Made by a program: the position numbers and the translations under genes. Shown here one piece after another: positions 1-9,011 of a DNA stretch of 64,000 nucleotides. The number at the start of each line of letters is the position of its first letter. Positions within the stretch are counted from its first letter, which is position 1. Source of the stretch: Subtercola endophyticus (lineage in GTDB: Bacteria > Actinomycetota > Actinomycetes > Actinomycetales > Microbacteriaceae); the NCBI RefSeq assembly GCF_021044565.1, contig NZ_CP087997.1, positions 2,480,001-2,544,000 of the forward strand, in the 5' to 3' direction. The notes under the pieces are model-generated. The model was not told the origin of the DNA, ran no database searches, and saw nothing but the letters and a program-made list of their open reading frames with translations.

Positions 1-114
1 CGGCTCGAGGGCGGTGACGAGCCCGCCGGGTGATGCCCGCCAGGACTCGGAACCATCGGCATCGATGACCTTGTCGACGGGCAACCTGTTGGAAACGACG
101 ACGAAGGCGTACAT
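1..114 (-). CDS. otsA: trehalose-6-phosphate synthase (OtsA), N-terminal part only
   Basis: The reverse strand reads from an ATG at 114 to the window edge and gives 38 residues including [10 protein letters not shown] and [11 protein letters not shown]. These are the opening strand and the glycine-rich UDP-glucose-binding loop of GT20 trehalose-6-phosphate synthases. The enzyme joins UDP-glucose and glucose-6-phosphate to make trehalose-6-phosphate. A GTG three codons upstream (123-121) is an alternative start; GGAG lies just before the ATG. The remaining roughly 430 residues are outside the window. The gene is divergent from the isomerase-like gene at 202. Family assignment is firm; the fragment shows no catalytic residues beyond the N-terminal loop. 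Confidence 0.88.
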   Translation of the reverse strand, partial: MYAFVVVSNRLPVDKVIDADGSESWRASPGGLVTALEP

Positions 115-188
115 GCGCTCCACGGTATCAGCCGCGCCTGAACGCGCGTTGGTTACGTTGTCTCTACCCCGCGTTCAGGTAACGCCGC

Positions 189-194
189 TACGCT
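189..194 (+). promoter_or_regulatory. -10 box (TACGCT) of a leaderless promoter
   Basis: TACGCT ends 7 nt before the ATG at 202 and there is no ribosome-binding site in between. Transcription would start at or next to the start codon. No convincing -35 is visible. Confidence 0.5.
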
Positions 195-201
195 CAGGCA
201 G

Positions 202-1107
202 ATGATTCGTGTAGGCATGAGCACGTCGTGCGTCTATCCGCTGGAGGTCGAAGAGGGTTTTCGGCATGCACAGCTCGCCGGGTACGACGGGGTCGAAGTC
301 ATGGTCACTCGTGACGAAGTGACGCAGTCCCCCGAGGCGCTGCGGGCGCTGTCGGCGAAGTATCAGATGCCGATCCTGTCTATTCATGCACCGGTGCTGC
401 TGCTGACGCACTTCGTGTGGGGCAGAGACCCGCAGGTGAAGCTCGAGAAGTCGGCCGAGCTGGCGCGGGCGGTCGGGGCCACAGCGGTGGTCGTGCATCC
501 GCCCTTTCGCTGGCAAGCCGAATACGCCGAGAACTTCTTGCGCATCGTTCGCGAGACGAGCACCGCCTCGGGTGTCGAGATCGCGGTCGAGAACATGTTT
601 CCGTGGAAGGTCAAGGGCTCGAGTCTCAAGGCGTACTCGCCCGGGTGGGATCCGATCGTGATGGACTGCGACGCCGTGACGCTCGACTTCTCGCACGCCG
701 CGCTGTCGGGGCGTGATTCGCTCGAGATGGCCCGTGCCCTCGGGCCCCGGCTTCGGCACATTCATCTCTGCGACGGATCGGGCTCGCTCGACGAAGGCCG
801 GGTGTTCGATGAGCACTTGCTGCCGGGGTACGGCGGCCAGCCGGTCGCCGAGGTGCTCGAGTATCTGTCGAGCAGCGGATGGTCGGGCAGCGTCGTCGCC
901 GAAGTGAACACCCGAAAGGCCAAGTCCGAAGACGAACGGCTCGCCCTGCTCACTGAGACGCTGGCGTTCGGTCGGCAGAGCGCGTGGGAGAAGAAGCCGA
1001 AGGCGCTGAAGAAGCGCAAGCAGAAGAAGGCCGACAAGAAGGTGCACAAGGCCGAGAAGAAGGCAACGAAGGATGCCCGCGAGGCTGCACAGTCTGCCGC
1101 ACCGTGA
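202..1107 (+). CDS. sugar phosphate isomerase/epimerase-like TIM-barrel protein with lysine-rich tail
   Basis: This 301-residue protein has the AP-endonuclease-2/xylose-isomerase-like barrel. It opens with IRVGMSTSCVYP, has HAPVLLLTH and VVVHPPFRWQ strands, then the metal-site segments VEIAVENMFPW, DFSHAALSG and LRHIHLCDGSG, and finally VVAEVNTR. The Glu, Asp/His and His residues match the divalent-metal ligands of this superfamily. After about residue 262 the barrel ends and a tail of about 40 residues rich in Lys and Ala follows (KKPKALKKRKQKKADKK), which is unusual for the family and looks like a nucleic-acid- or ribosome-binding extension. The substrate cannot be told from sequence. The gene appears leaderless and monocistronic, divergent from otsA. 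Confidence 0.75.
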   Translation: MIRVGMSTSCVYPLEVEEGFRHAQLAGYDGVEVMVTRDEVTQSPEALRALSAKYQMPILSIHAPVLLLTHFVWGRDPQVKLEKSAELARAVGATAVVVHPPFRWQAEYAENFLRIVRETSTASGVEIAVENMFPWKVKGSSLKAYSPGWDPIVMDCDAVTLDFSHAALSGRDSLEMARALGPRLRHIHLCDGSGSLDEGRVFDEHLLPGYGGQPVAEVLEYLSSSGWSGSVVAEVNTRKAKSEDERLALLTETLAFGRQSAWEKKPKALKKRKQKKADKKVHKAEKKATKDAREAAQSAAP

Positions 1108-1176
1108 GCCGCCGCAACACCCCCTTCGAGCAGCGGGCACGATGCCTTAACGTAGAACAAAACGGAAAGTGACCCC

Positions 1177-1374
1177 ATGCGCAAATACATCTTGAACTCG
1201 AGCATCATCGGCGCGGTCGCGAGCGGATTCGCGGTCATCCAGACCACCCGCAAGGGGCCGCGCGACTGGCGGCTGCTTCTCATGTGGGTCAGCTGGGGCC
1301 TGACCATCGCGCTGGCCGTCGGCAGTGTGCTGCAAGACGACCGTGACGCGCGGGAGCTCTCCGAGAACTCGTGA
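1177..1374 (+). CDS. small membrane protein, conserved-looking, unknown function
   Basis: A 65-residue ORF preceded by GGAAAG at a good distance from the ATG. Two hydrophobic stretches (about residues 8-20 and 35-50) are separated by a basic, tryptophan-containing loop (TTRKGPRDWRLLLMW), giving a likely two-pass or hairpin membrane protein with an acidic C-terminus (QDDRDARELSENS). The third-position GC bias and the ribosome-binding site support a real gene. I do not recognise a named family. It lies between the isomerase-like gene and an unknown alanine-rich protein, and neither suggests a function. Confidence 0.6.
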   Translation: MRKYILNSSIIGAVASGFAVIQTTRKGPRDWRLLLMWVSWGLTIALAVGSVLQDDRDARELSENS

Positions 1375-1498
1375 CCCGTCGTGACGCCTGACCGCGCTTA
1401 AATCGCTGATCAGCGCGGCGTGGTGCCTGCCGGATTCGGCCCGGTGACGCACACTGTACTTACCAGTGTGGCTTCATCAGCGGCGAGAGGTGCAGACG

Positions 1499-2008
1499 AT
1501 GATCGGTTGGCGGCGTAAGGCGAAGGCAGAGCGCGAGAACACGGTGAGCGCCGAGCGGCTGTACGACCTCGTCAACCAGACGCTGCTGAGCAACTTCGGG
1601 CCGCTCGGTTCGTACGCGATCACCCATCGCGCGGCGAGTGACACCGACGACATCTTTCACACCGTTCTGGCGTCGTCGGTCGCCCACAACATCGTTTCGA
1701 GCCTCGTGGAGCACAAGGCGGTGACGCTCACGGGTTCGCTCGGTGCAGCGCCGGTGCCTGCGCCGGTCTCGCTGGCGCCGATCGACGCCGTGCCGGTGCC
1801 GCGCGAACTCGCCGACGCCGTGACCGAACTGCGCCCGATCACCCATCCGGAGCAGCCCGCAGAGGTTTCAGCTGCGTTCGTCGATGCGGACTTCGCTACC
1901 GCCGCCGTCGCTGAATTCGCCCGGGCCGAAATCACCTCGGCCGAAGCCTCGTCACGCTCGAACTACGCCGAGGCGCCCTCCGAATACACCAAGGCAGAAC
2001 TCGCCTAA
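1499..2008 (+). CDS. hypothetical protein with helical N-terminus and Ala-rich tail
   Basis: I chose the ATG at 1499 because GAGAGG lies 8 nt upstream; a GTG at 1466 would add 11 residues. The product is 169 residues. Residues 1-75 are charged and look folded, including a stretch reading RLYDLVNQTLLSNFGPLGSY. The rest is low-complexity Ala/Val/Pro/Glu, probably disordered. It has no signal peptide or membrane segment, so it should be cytoplasmic. The N-terminal basic patch (WRRKAKAERE) could contact nucleic acid or membrane, but this is a guess. I do not recognise the family. A short hairpin follows the stop. Confidence 0.55.
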   Translation: MIGWRRKAKAERENTVSAERLYDLVNQTLLSNFGPLGSYAITHRAASDTDDIFHTVLASSVAHNIVSSLVEHKAVTLTGSLGAAPVPAPVSLAPIDAVPVPRELADAVTELRPITHPEQPAEVSAAFVDADFATAAVAEFARAEITSAEASSRSNYAEAPSEYTKAELA

Positions 2009-2022
2009 CCTCCCATGGGTTG

Positions 2023-2040
2023 GCGGCCTCGAACGGCCGC
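2023..2040 (+). terminator. small hairpin after the hypothetical gene
   Basis: GCGGCC and GGCCGC are separated by six bases, 14 nt after the stop codon at 2008. There is no T-run, so termination is only suggested. Confidence 0.35.
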
Positions 2041-2148
2041 GGAGTCTCAATTTCCGCTGTGATCCGACGGATTTGGTGAACTCGCGTAATACATGGCCGT
2101 AGAAGTGGTCTCTCATGCGTACACACTCCGTGTTTAGAGAGGCTGACC

Positions 2149-2625
2149 ATGTCAAACGTATTTTCAACTCGCCACAAATCCCTTGCGATTGCCGCTGGAC
2201 TTGCGGTCTCTGCGGCTATCGCGCTACCTGCCAGCGCCATCGCCGCTCCGACAGTGAATACGCAGCCGATCATGACCTTTGCGATGCCTGCGACCCAGTA
2301 CACAAATGAATATGCCGGGCTCGAAGTAGATCTCACGAGTGTGTCCACACCCAGTGCGATCACACTGACCGTGACATGCAACGGGTACCCTCCATTCTCT
2401 CCATTCCTGTTGTCTTCCGACGCCGCCACGTCGACCGCGACATTCATTGCGCACGTCTCACGCACGATCTACGGCGCAACCTGCTTCATCGAAGGGAACT
2501 CAAGCGCCGCTTCGCAGTCGGTTGATTTCGTGCCAGGAACGACCGTGTCGACCGACAAGAACGTGCCGATCACGGTGGTGCACGGCCGCGTCGTGACGCA
2601 TTCCGCGCACGGCGGCCTGTACTGA
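2149..2625 (+). CDS. secreted protein of unknown function
   Basis: A 158-residue protein with a typical Sec signal peptide: basic start (MSNVFSTRHK), hydrophobic core (SLAIAAGLAVSAAIALPAS) and an AIAA cleavage region near residue 33. The mature part of about 125 residues is Ser/Thr-rich, with two cysteines (TVTCNGYPP and ATCFIEGN) that could form one disulfide. The pattern of alternating beta-prone residues suggests a small Ig-like or beta-sandwich exoprotein. AGAGAGG precedes the ATG. No anchor motif is visible, so it may be released. No family recognised. Confidence 0.65.
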   Translation: MSNVFSTRHKSLAIAAGLAVSAAIALPASAIAAPTVNTQPIMTFAMPATQYTNEYAGLEVDLTSVSTPSAITLTVTCNGYPPFSPFLLSSDAATSTATFIAHVSRTIYGATCFIEGNSSAASQSVDFVPGTTVSTDKNVPITVVHGRVVTHSAHGGLY

Positions 2626-2731
2626 CTCGTCTCTCGTCCGGTGGCCCCGCGCCCACCCGGTCTTGCCTGACCGCGGCTGGGCATCCGCGGCGCTCGCCTC
2701 GGGCGTTCGCGTCTTGCCGCCAGTCGGCACG

Positions 2732-2798
2732 AAAACGGCGGAGCATTCGAGAGGGAGGCGACCTATAGCCGCCACACCCTCGAATGCTCCGCTGTTTT
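2732..2798. terminator. long inverted repeat between convergent genes (bidirectional terminator)
   Basis: AAAACgGCGGAGCATTCGAG is mirrored by CTCGAATGCTCCGCtGTTTT, and inner GGG/CCC and GGCG/CGCC pairs continue the stem. The A-run on one side and T-run on the other give a U-tract for transcripts from both the secreted-protein gene (+) and zwf (-). Confidence 0.75.
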
Positions 2799-2843
2799 GA
2801 CCGCGGCGGGAGCGGCGGGGGCGGGGTGCTGGGCGGAAGGGCG

Positions 2844-4217
2844 TCAGATGCGGGGCCAGAGGGTGGGGCCTTCGCTGCCGGCGCGGTAGGTGTCGATGGG
2901 AACCTCGTCGTCGTGCCACGCCTTGACGATGGGGGCCACGATGCGCCACCCCTCGACGGCTGAGTCGCCGCGCACCGACAGCGAGGAGTCGCCGTCGAGG
3001 ATGCCCGCGAGCACCTCTCGGTACGCCAGCAGTTGCCCGTCGCCGAAGTGCGCGTCGAGGCTGATGCGCTCGAGCTCGTAGGGGTCGCCAGGGCCGTTGA
3101 TGTTGATCTCGAGCGACATCTCGTCAGGCGCGAGGAAGACGCGGAGAACCGTGGGGTCGTTGTGCCCCTTGAGCCCGACCGGCAGCTGCCGCGCCGGGCG
3201 GAAGGTGATGACGATCTCGCGGCGTCGCTCGGCCAGAGCCTTGCCCGACCGCAGCGTGAACGGGATGCCTGCCCAGCGCCAGGTGTTCACCTCGAAGGTG
3301 ACCTCGGCGAGCGTCTCTGTCTCGCGCTTCGGGTCGACGCCCGGCTCATCGACATACGACGGAAGCTGTCGACCCTGCACCTCACCCGCACCGTAGCGTG
3401 CCCGACGGCTGCCGGCGATGGCATCACCCTGCCAGACCCGCGTCGCGCGCAAGACGAGTTGTTTGGCGTCGCGCAGGTCGTGCGAGCGCAGGGTCGATGG
3501 CGGCTCCATGGCCACGACGGCCATCACCTGCAGCAGGTGGCTCTGGATCATGTCGACGAGGGCACCCGCGGTGTCGTAATAGCGCGCACGGCCCTCGAGA
3601 GCCAGTTGCTCGTCGTAGATGATCTCGATCTTCTCGATGTGCTCGGCGTTCCACACCGGCTCGAAGATGCGGTTGGCGAAGCGCAGACCGAGCAGGTTGA
3701 GCACGGTCGATCGGCCCAGAAAGTGGTCGACGCGGTGAATCTGCTCTTCGGGCACGAGCTTCAGCAGCAGCGCATTGAGGTCGATGGCGCTCTGCTCGTC
3801 GGTGCCGAACGGCTTCTCGAGCGCGAGAGTCAGACCCTCGGGGTACTTCACGTCTTGCAGCGCCGCGCACGCCTTTGCCGCAACCGCGGGCGGCAGCGCG
3901 AAGTAGATGGCCGGGGTGCCCTCGCAGGCATCGAGAATCTTCTGCAGATCTTCGGGCTTCGTCACGTCGGCCTGAAAATAGTGCGATCCGCTCAGGATGC
4001 CCGCAACCGTCTCACCCGAGGCGTTCACTTCGGCGAACGAACTGGTGATCACCTCGTGCCATTTCGCGTCGTCCCAGGCCTCGCTGCCTGCGCCGATCAA
4101 GGTGAGGGTGCGCTCCGGCTCCGAGGTGAGAAGCTGCGCGAGACCGGGCAGCAGAAGGCGTGCAGAAAGGTCGCCACTCGCGCCGAGAATGACGAGTGTG
4201 CTGATCGATTGACTCAT
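2844..4217 (-). CDS. zwf: glucose-6-phosphate 1-dehydrogenase
   Basis: This enzyme oxidises glucose-6-phosphate to 6-phosphogluconolactone with NADP, the entry to the oxidative pentose phosphate pathway. The 457-residue product starts with the dinucleotide-binding loop VILGASGDLSARLLLPGL. It carries LEKPFG, the substrate/catalytic motif RVDHFLGRSTVLNLL (family RIDHYLGK-like, with Arg-Ser after the Gly instead of Lys-Glu), FANRIFEPVWN, and the C-terminal domain ending in WRIVAPIV. It is somewhat shorter than the usual 480-510 residues. The changed residue after the DHFLG motif marks it as a divergent G6PD paralogue type. It is monocistronic and leaderless (TAGGGT 6 nt before the ATG), and convergent with the secreted-protein gene. 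Confidence 0.85.
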   Translation of the reverse strand: MSQSISTLVILGASGDLSARLLLPGLAQLLTSEPERTLTLIGAGSEAWDDAKWHEVITSSFAEVNASGETVAGILSGSHYFQADVTKPEDLQKILDACEGTPAIYFALPPAVAAKACAALQDVKYPEGLTLALEKPFGTDEQSAIDLNALLLKLVPEEQIHRVDHFLGRSTVLNLLGLRFANRIFEPVWNAEHIEKIEIIYDEQLALEGRARYYDTAGALVDMIQSHLLQVMAVVAMEPPSTLRSHDLRDAKQLVLRATRVWQGDAIAGSRRARYGAGEVQGRQLPSYVDEPGVDPKRETETLAEVTFEVNTWRWAGIPFTLRSGKALAERRREIVITFRPARQLPVGLKGHNDPTVLRVFLAPDEMSLEININGPGDPYELERISLDAHFGDGQLLAYREVLAGILDGDSSLSVRGDSAVEGWRIVAPIVKAWHDDEVPIDTYRAGSEGPTLWPRI

Positions 4218-4223
4218 GTGCTC

Positions 4224-4229
4224 ACCCTA
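4224..4229 (-). promoter_or_regulatory. -10 box (TAGGGT) of zwf, leaderless
   Basis: On the minus strand TAGGGT is followed by GAGCAC and then the zwf ATG. The 6-nt gap leaves no room for a ribosome-binding site. Confidence 0.5.
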
Positions 4230-4309
4230 GATCACCGAGCCCTGCGCGCCCGGGAATGACCGCCGACATGTGCATGAACGCTCGGTGTGCTGAGCTGTGG
4301 AGAGACGCC

Positions 4310-5071
4310 CTAGGAGGCAGTCGGGTCGGGAAGCGCCGACGAGACGATGACGACCTGTGGCGAAGGAGCGTCGGACGGCACCGGGTCGGGGCTGCTGGGG
4401 TCGGGGCTGGTGGGGTCAGGGCTGGTGGGATCCGGGCTCGACGGATCGGGACTGCTCGGATCCGGGCTCGACGGATCGGGGCTACTGGGATCGGGGCTCG
4501 AGGGGTCAGGGCTGGACGGATCCGGGCTCGACGGATCGGGACTCGACGGGTCGGGGCTCGACGGATCCGGACTGCTCGAATCGACCGGCGGCGCGGGATC
4601 AACCGGTGCAGCCGGATCGACGGCCGGTGGCGCAGGGTCTGCCGCGACGGGCGAGCTGCCATCTGAACTCGACGAATCGGAGCCGCTCGAATCACCGCCC
4701 GACGAACTGTCGTCACTGTAGTAATACGACCCGGAATCGGAACCGTCAGACGACGAGTCGTCGGAGGAGGAACCGGAAGCCTCGGAAGGGTCGCTCGACG
4801 GCGACGGCGTAGGCGTCACGACAGTCACTGGCAACGGCCCGGCGGGAGCCGACGGAGCCGGAGCCGGTGTCGGCTTCGCAGTCGGCGTCTGCAGCGAAGA
4901 GATCGAGATGGGGGCCGAGGTGGCGTGCGGAGCCGTGCGCTCGAGCGCGACACCGCACAGTGCGGCGGTTCCGCCCGCGGCCACGACGAAGGCGGCTACC
5001 AGCGGAACACCGCGGGGAACCGCCCGCACGGCACGCTGGCCGCGCCGTGCCAAGTCATTCAGAAAGGCCAC
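4310..5071 (-). CDS. membrane-anchored Ser/Asp/Pro-repeat surface protein
   Basis: This 253-residue protein starts at a GTG. A basic N-terminus (ARRGQRAVRAVPRG) is followed by one hydrophobic segment (VPLVAAFVVAAGGTAALCGVA, about residues 22-43), which acts as a signal anchor. The exported part is entirely low complexity: a Pro/Ala/Thr stretch, a Ser/Asp/Gly/Tyr stretch (SDSGSYYYSDDSSSG), then about 13 tandem SSPDP pentapeptides encoded by a 15-bp repeat, and a short tail ending in PDPTAS. No enzymatic domain is present, so a structural or wall-spanning role is likely. Upstream lie a TAAAAT box and a GTAAC direct repeat that could be an MtrA-type site. Confidence 0.65.
   Translation of the reverse strand: MAFLNDLARRGQRAVRAVPRGVPLVAAFVVAAGGTAALCGVALERTAPHATSAPISISSLQTPTAKPTPAPAPSAPAGPLPVTVVTPTPSPSSDPSEASGSSSDDSSSDGSDSGSYYYSDDSSSGGDSSGSDSSSSDGSSPVAADPAPPAVDPAAPVDPAPPVDSSSPDPSSPDPSSPDPSSPDPSSPDPSSPDPSSPDPSSPDPSSPDPSSPDPTSPDPTSPDPSSPDPVPSDAPSPQVVIVSSALPDPTAS
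4380..4575 (-). repeat. 15-bp coding repeat (SSPDP units)
   Basis: Tandem 15-bp units encode SSPDP, with TSPDP variants near the gene's 3' end. The strict period and near-identical units make length variation by slippage likely. Confidence 0.8.
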
Positions 5072-5077
5072 CGTGAG

Positions 5078-5127
5078 ATTTTACGTGAAAATGTGCAATT
5101 TGCACCCATTTGGGTTACAAACGTTAC
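5078..5127 (-). promoter_or_regulatory. promoter with TAAAAT box and GTAAC direct repeat
   Basis: TAAAAT (5083-5078) sits 6 nt before the GTG start at 5071. Further upstream (5127-5114, minus strand) is GTAACGTTTGTAAC, a direct GTAAC repeat with a 9-bp period. It resembles published descriptions of MtrA-type direct repeats; MtrA itself is encoded at 31410-32096. Confidence 0.4.
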
Positions 5128-5178
5128 ACACGGGGCCTTGCGGACTTGGCAAACCGCGCAGCGCGAACGTTGCGCACG

Positions 5179-6660
5179 TCAGGCGGGGAGTCGGTTGGTC
5201 GAGGCCAGCTGGGCGTACCAGTGCGCGCTGTCTTTCGGCAGCCGCTCGAGGGTGTCGTAGTCGACGCGAACGATTCCGAAGCGCTTCGAGTACCCGTAGC
5301 CCCACTCGAAGTTGTCCATCAGCGACCAGACGAAGTAACCGCGCAGATCAACACCCTGCTCGAGCGCCCGATGGGCCGCCGTGAGGTGGCGTCGCAGGTA
5401 GTCGACCCGATCTGCGTCGTGCACCGCGGGCACGTCGCCCGCAAGGCTCACACTGTCGTCGAACGCCGCACCGTTCTCGGTGATCATGAGCGGCTGAGCC
5501 GGAAACTCGTCGCGCAGCGAGAGCAGCAGTTCTTCGAGCCCCGCCGGCTCGATGTTCCAGCCCATCTCGGTGTACGGCCCTGGCTGCACCAAGAACTCCA
5601 CGCGAGACGCGCCGGGCCACGGCGACCCGCCGACGTCTTTGTGCCCGTCGGCGTTCTGCCGCGGGCTCACGCCATCCCAGATGCGCACGAGGTTGGTCGA
5701 GTAGTAGTTCACACCGAGCACGTCGAGCGGCTGGTGGATGATTGCGAGATCGCCGTCGAGAACGAACGACCAGTCCGTGATCTCGGCCGTGTCGGCCAGC
5801 AGATCAGCGGGGTAGGCGCCCTTCAGCATGGGCCCGGTGAACGCGCGGTTGCCCAACGCGTCGATCTGCCGCACGGCGTCGGCAGCGTCGGCACTTTCGC
5901 CCCGCACGACGTGCAGGTTCAGCGTCACCGAGTACTCGGGGTCGTTCGTCACGACGCCGCGCAGCGCCTGAATGGCGAGCCCGTGCGCGAGGTTCAGGTG
6001 ATGCACCGCGCGCAGCGCTTTCAGCGGGTCGGTCATGCCCGGGGCGTGCGCACCCGAGCCGTAGCCGAGATACGCCGAGCACCAGGGCTCGTTCAACGTG
6101 GTCCAGGTGTGGATGCGGTCGCCGAACGCCTCCCCCACGATGCGCGCGTACTCGCCGAACGCCTCGGCGGTCGAACGCGCGGCCCAACCGCCCTCGTCTT
6201 CGAGCGCCTGCGGCAGGTCCCAGTGGTAGAGCGTCGCCACCGGGCGTATTCCGCGCGAGATGAGCCCGTCGATCAGGCGGGAGTAGAAGGCGAGCCCGGC
6301 CTGGTTCGCAGGGCCACGGCCGGTGGGCTGGATGCGCGGCCACGCGATAGAGAACCGATAGGCCTGCAGGTTCAGCGTCTTCATCAGGTCGAGGTCTTCG
6401 TCAAGCCGGTGGTAGTGGTCGTCGGCGACGTCGCCGTTGTCGTCGTTCCAGATGGCGCCGGGAGTGTGACTGAACGTGTCCCAGATCGACGGCCCGCGAC
6501 CGTCTTCGTGCACCGCACCCTCGATCTGGTACGACGCAGTGGCCGAGCCGAACACGAAGTCGGCGGGGAATTCGAGGCCACCGTCGCGGTAATCGGGGCT
6601 GCCCTGAACGCCAACCGCAGGGGTGGAGTCGGTACTGAGTGTGGTGGTGCTGTCGCTCAC
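5179..6660 (-). CDS. GH1 beta-glucosidase
   Basis: A 493-residue glycoside hydrolase family 1 enzyme, which removes beta-linked glucose from disaccharides and oligosaccharides. Motifs in order: [19 protein letters not shown] near residue 30, WPRIQP, the acid/base motif [21 protein letters not shown], the nucleophile motif [10 protein letters not shown], and [20 protein letters not shown]. Both catalytic glutamates are present. There is no signal peptide, so it acts inside the cell on imported sugars. Its GTG start overlaps the alpha-xylosidase stop as GTGA, indicating translational coupling at the end of the five-gene sugar operon. The first 28 residues are Ser/Thr-rich and not part of the barrel. 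Confidence 0.92.
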   Translation of the reverse strand: MSDSTTTLSTDSTPAVGVQGSPDYRDGGLEFPADFVFGSATASYQIEGAVHEDGRGPSIWDTFSHTPGAIWNDDNGDVADDHYHRLDEDLDLMKTLNLQAYRFSIAWPRIQPTGRGPANQAGLAFYSRLIDGLISRGIRPVATLYHWDLPQALEDEGGWAARSTAEAFGEYARIVGEAFGDRIHTWTTLNEPWCSAYLGYGSGAHAPGMTDPLKALRAVHHLNLAHGLAIQALRGVVTNDPEYSVTLNLHVVRGESADAADAVRQIDALGNRAFTGPMLKGAYPADLLADTAEITDWSFVLDGDLAIIHQPLDVLGVNYYSTNLVRIWDGVSPRQNADGHKDVGGSPWPGASRVEFLVQPGPYTEMGWNIEPAGLEELLLSLRDEFPAQPLMITENGAAFDDSVSLAGDVPAVHDADRVDYLRRHLTAAHRALEQGVDLRGYFVWSLMDNFEWGYGYSKRFGIVRVDYDTLERLPKDSAHWYAQLASTNRLPA

Positions 6661-8978
6661 AGGGAGAACACTGCCTTTCCGTCTGTCGCCGAGATTGTCT
6701 CGTCTTGGTCTACGACCCTAACGCTCCAGCCGCTCGGCACCGAGGAGGAGACCTCCACCTGTGCAGAACTGCGCGTCACCGTGAACTGTGCAGAACTCCC
6801 ATCGGGATTCGTCACCGTCACAACCCGTGTGCCCGGCGTGCCCGGGTACACGGCGAGCGTGAGGCCGTCGAGATAGTCGTAATCGGGCCGATCGGTGCGG
6901 CCGCCAATCGGCAGCACGGCGCCCTCACGCACGTAGAGCGGCACCGAGAGGTAGCCGTGCTGTTCGGTGCGCCAGACCCCGCCTGCCACCACCTCGCCGC
7001 TGAAATAGTTGGTCCAGCGGCCTGCCGGAAGGTAGAACGATACGCACCCGTCGGCGGCGAAAACGGGCGCGACCAGAAGGTCGGAACCCAACATGTATTG
7101 CGCGTCGAGGTAGGCGGCACCCCGATCATCCGGAAACTCCATTTGCACCGGCCGCAGAACCGGCACCCCGAGAGCCGTGGCCGTGAGACCGGCGGCATAC
7201 AGATACGGCATCAGCGACAGCTTCAGTTTCGTGAACAGGCGAGTCACGTCGACCGCCTCCTCGTCGAAGACCCACGGCACGCGGTACGAGTCCGAGCCGT
7301 GAAAGCGGCTGTGCGACGAAAGCAGGCCGAAGGCGGTCCAGCGTTTGAACACGCCCGCGTCGGGGGTGCCTTCGAAGCCGCCGATGTCGTGGCTCCAGAA
7401 GCCGAATCCGCTGAACGCGAGCGACAATCCGCCGCGCAACGTTTCGGCCATCGAGTCGTAGGTGGAGGTGGAATCCCCACCCCAGTGCACCGGCAATTGC
7501 TGACCACCGGCGGTCGCCGACCGCGCGAACAGCACCGCGTCACCCACGCCGCGCGCCTCTTCGAGCACCTCGAACACGGCCTGATTGTAGAGGTGCGTGT
7601 AGTAATTGTGCATGCGCTCGGGCGCCGAGCCGTCGAAGTAGTCGACCTCGGTGGGGATGCGTTCGCCGAAGTCGGTCTTGAACGCGTCGACGCCTTGATC
7701 GAGCAGTACGCGCAACTTCGACTTGTACCACTCGGTAGCGTCTGGGTTCGTGAAGTCGACGAGCCCCATTCCGGCCTGCCAGAGATCCCACTGCCACACG
7801 CTGCCATCGGGCCGCTTCACGAGGTAGCCGAGCGCCTTGCCCTCGGCGAAGAGCTCCGAGCGCTGGGCGATGTACGGGTTGATCCAGACGCAGACGTGCA
7901 GGTTCTTCTCGTGCAGGCGCGTGAGCATGGCTTCAGGGTCGGGAAAGACGCGCTTGTCCCACTCGAAGTCGCTCCAGTTGAACTCGCGCATCCAGAAGCA
8001 GTCGAAGTGAAAGACGCTGAGCGGCAGATCGCGCTCGGCCATCGCGTCGATGAAGCCGTTCACCGTCTCTTCGTCGTAACTCGTGGTGAACGAGGTGGTG
8101 AGCCAGAGCCCGTACGACCAGGCCGGAACGTGTGCCGGGCGCCCGGTGAGCGCCGTGTAGCGCTCGAGAATGTCTTTGGGGGTGTCGCCGTAGATGACGA
8201 AGTACTCGAGTGCTTCGCCCGGCACCGAGAACTGCACCCGCTCAACGGATTCAGAGCCGATCTCGTACGAAACGTGCCCCGGGTGGTTCACGAGCACGCC
8301 GTAGCCCCGGTTCGTGAGGTAGAACGGAATGTTCTTGTAGGCCTGTTCGCTCGACGTACCGCCGTCGGCGTTCCAGATCTCGACGACCTGGCCGTTCTTC
8401 ACCACGGGCCCGAATCGTTCGCCGAGGCCGTAGACGAGTTCGCCGACGCCCAACGAGAGCTGAGCGAGCGTGTAGGAGAGTGGATGCTCGACCGCACCGG
8501 CCCCGTACGCGCGAGCGTTGCTGACGAGCCCGGTGCTCACCTGGGCATCGTGGCTGAGTTCGACGGTGGCGAGCGACTTGGCTCCGCTCGTGGTGAGTAC
8601 GCGCCCCGAGGCTTCGAATTCGAGGGAGAACGGCGCCCCCTTCGTCACGGTGGCAGTGAGGGATCCCGAGGTGAGGGAGCCCCGGGCATCCGTCACCCGC
8701 ACCTCGCCGTGCCCGGGCTCGGCACCGACGAGATCGAAGCCGAACTGGGGCAGGCCGCCCTGGAAGTGCTCGACCTTCACGCCCACGATGTCGGGCAGCG
8801 GCGAGCTCAGCGTCACCGTGAGCATCGGGCGATTGAGAGTGTCGCCGCGGCTCTGGATGACCTTGGTGGGCGCCGAGACCACGAGAGAGTTCTCGTGCTG
8901 TTCGAGGTCGTAGGCCTCTTGCGCGTAGAGGGCGGTGACCCCCGGGCGCATCTGCCAGAAACCGTCGGTGAACTTCAT
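6657..8978 (-). CDS. yicI: GH31 alpha-xylosidase
   Basis: A 773-residue GH31 enzyme, almost exactly the length of E. coli YicI (772). It opens with [14 protein letters not shown], as YicI does. The catalytic nucleophile Asp lies in [16 protein letters not shown], and the acid/base Asp region in [18 protein letters not shown], followed by [11 protein letters not shown]. It releases alpha-xylose from substrates such as isoprimeverose. No export signal is present, so it works in the cytoplasm on imported oligosaccharides. AAGGA lies 6-7 nt before the ATG. The gene follows the two ABC permeases (33-nt gap) and is coupled to the beta-glucosidase. Alpha-glucosidase activity is a possible alternative, but the YicI-like N-terminus favours xyloside. 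Confidence 0.88.
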   Translation of the reverse strand: MKFTDGFWQMRPGVTALYAQEAYDLEQHENSLVVSAPTKVIQSRGDTLNRPMLTVTLSSPLPDIVGVKVEHFQGGLPQFGFDLVGAEPGHGEVRVTDARGSLTSGSLTATVTKGAPFSLEFEASGRVLTTSGAKSLATVELSHDAQVSTGLVSNARAYGAGAVEHPLSYTLAQLSLGVGELVYGLGERFGPVVKNGQVVEIWNADGGTSSEQAYKNIPFYLTNRGYGVLVNHPGHVSYEIGSESVERVQFSVPGEALEYFVIYGDTPKDILERYTALTGRPAHVPAWSYGLWLTTSFTTSYDEETVNGFIDAMAERDLPLSVFHFDCFWMREFNWSDFEWDKRVFPDPEAMLTRLHEKNLHVCVWINPYIAQRSELFAEGKALGYLVKRPDGSVWQWDLWQAGMGLVDFTNPDATEWYKSKLRVLLDQGVDAFKTDFGERIPTEVDYFDGSAPERMHNYYTHLYNQAVFEVLEEARGVGDAVLFARSATAGGQQLPVHWGGDSTSTYDSMAETLRGGLSLAFSGFGFWSHDIGGFEGTPDAGVFKRWTAFGLLSSHSRFHGSDSYRVPWVFDEEAVDVTRLFTKLKLSLMPYLYAAGLTATALGVPVLRPVQMEFPDDRGAAYLDAQYMLGSDLLVAPVFAADGCVSFYLPAGRWTNYFSGEVVAGGVWRTEQHGYLSVPLYVREGAVLPIGGRTDRPDYDYLDGLTLAVYPGTPGTRVVTVTNPDGSSAQFTVTRSSAQVEVSSSVPSGWSVRVVDQDETISATDGKAVFSL

Positions 8979-9011
8979 GAAGATCCTTACAAAAAGAGGG
9001 AGAAAGCGCAG

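Noticed and set aside
14..205. 63-codon plus-strand frame at the left edge
   Set aside because: It is antisense to the clear OtsA N-terminus on the minus strand.
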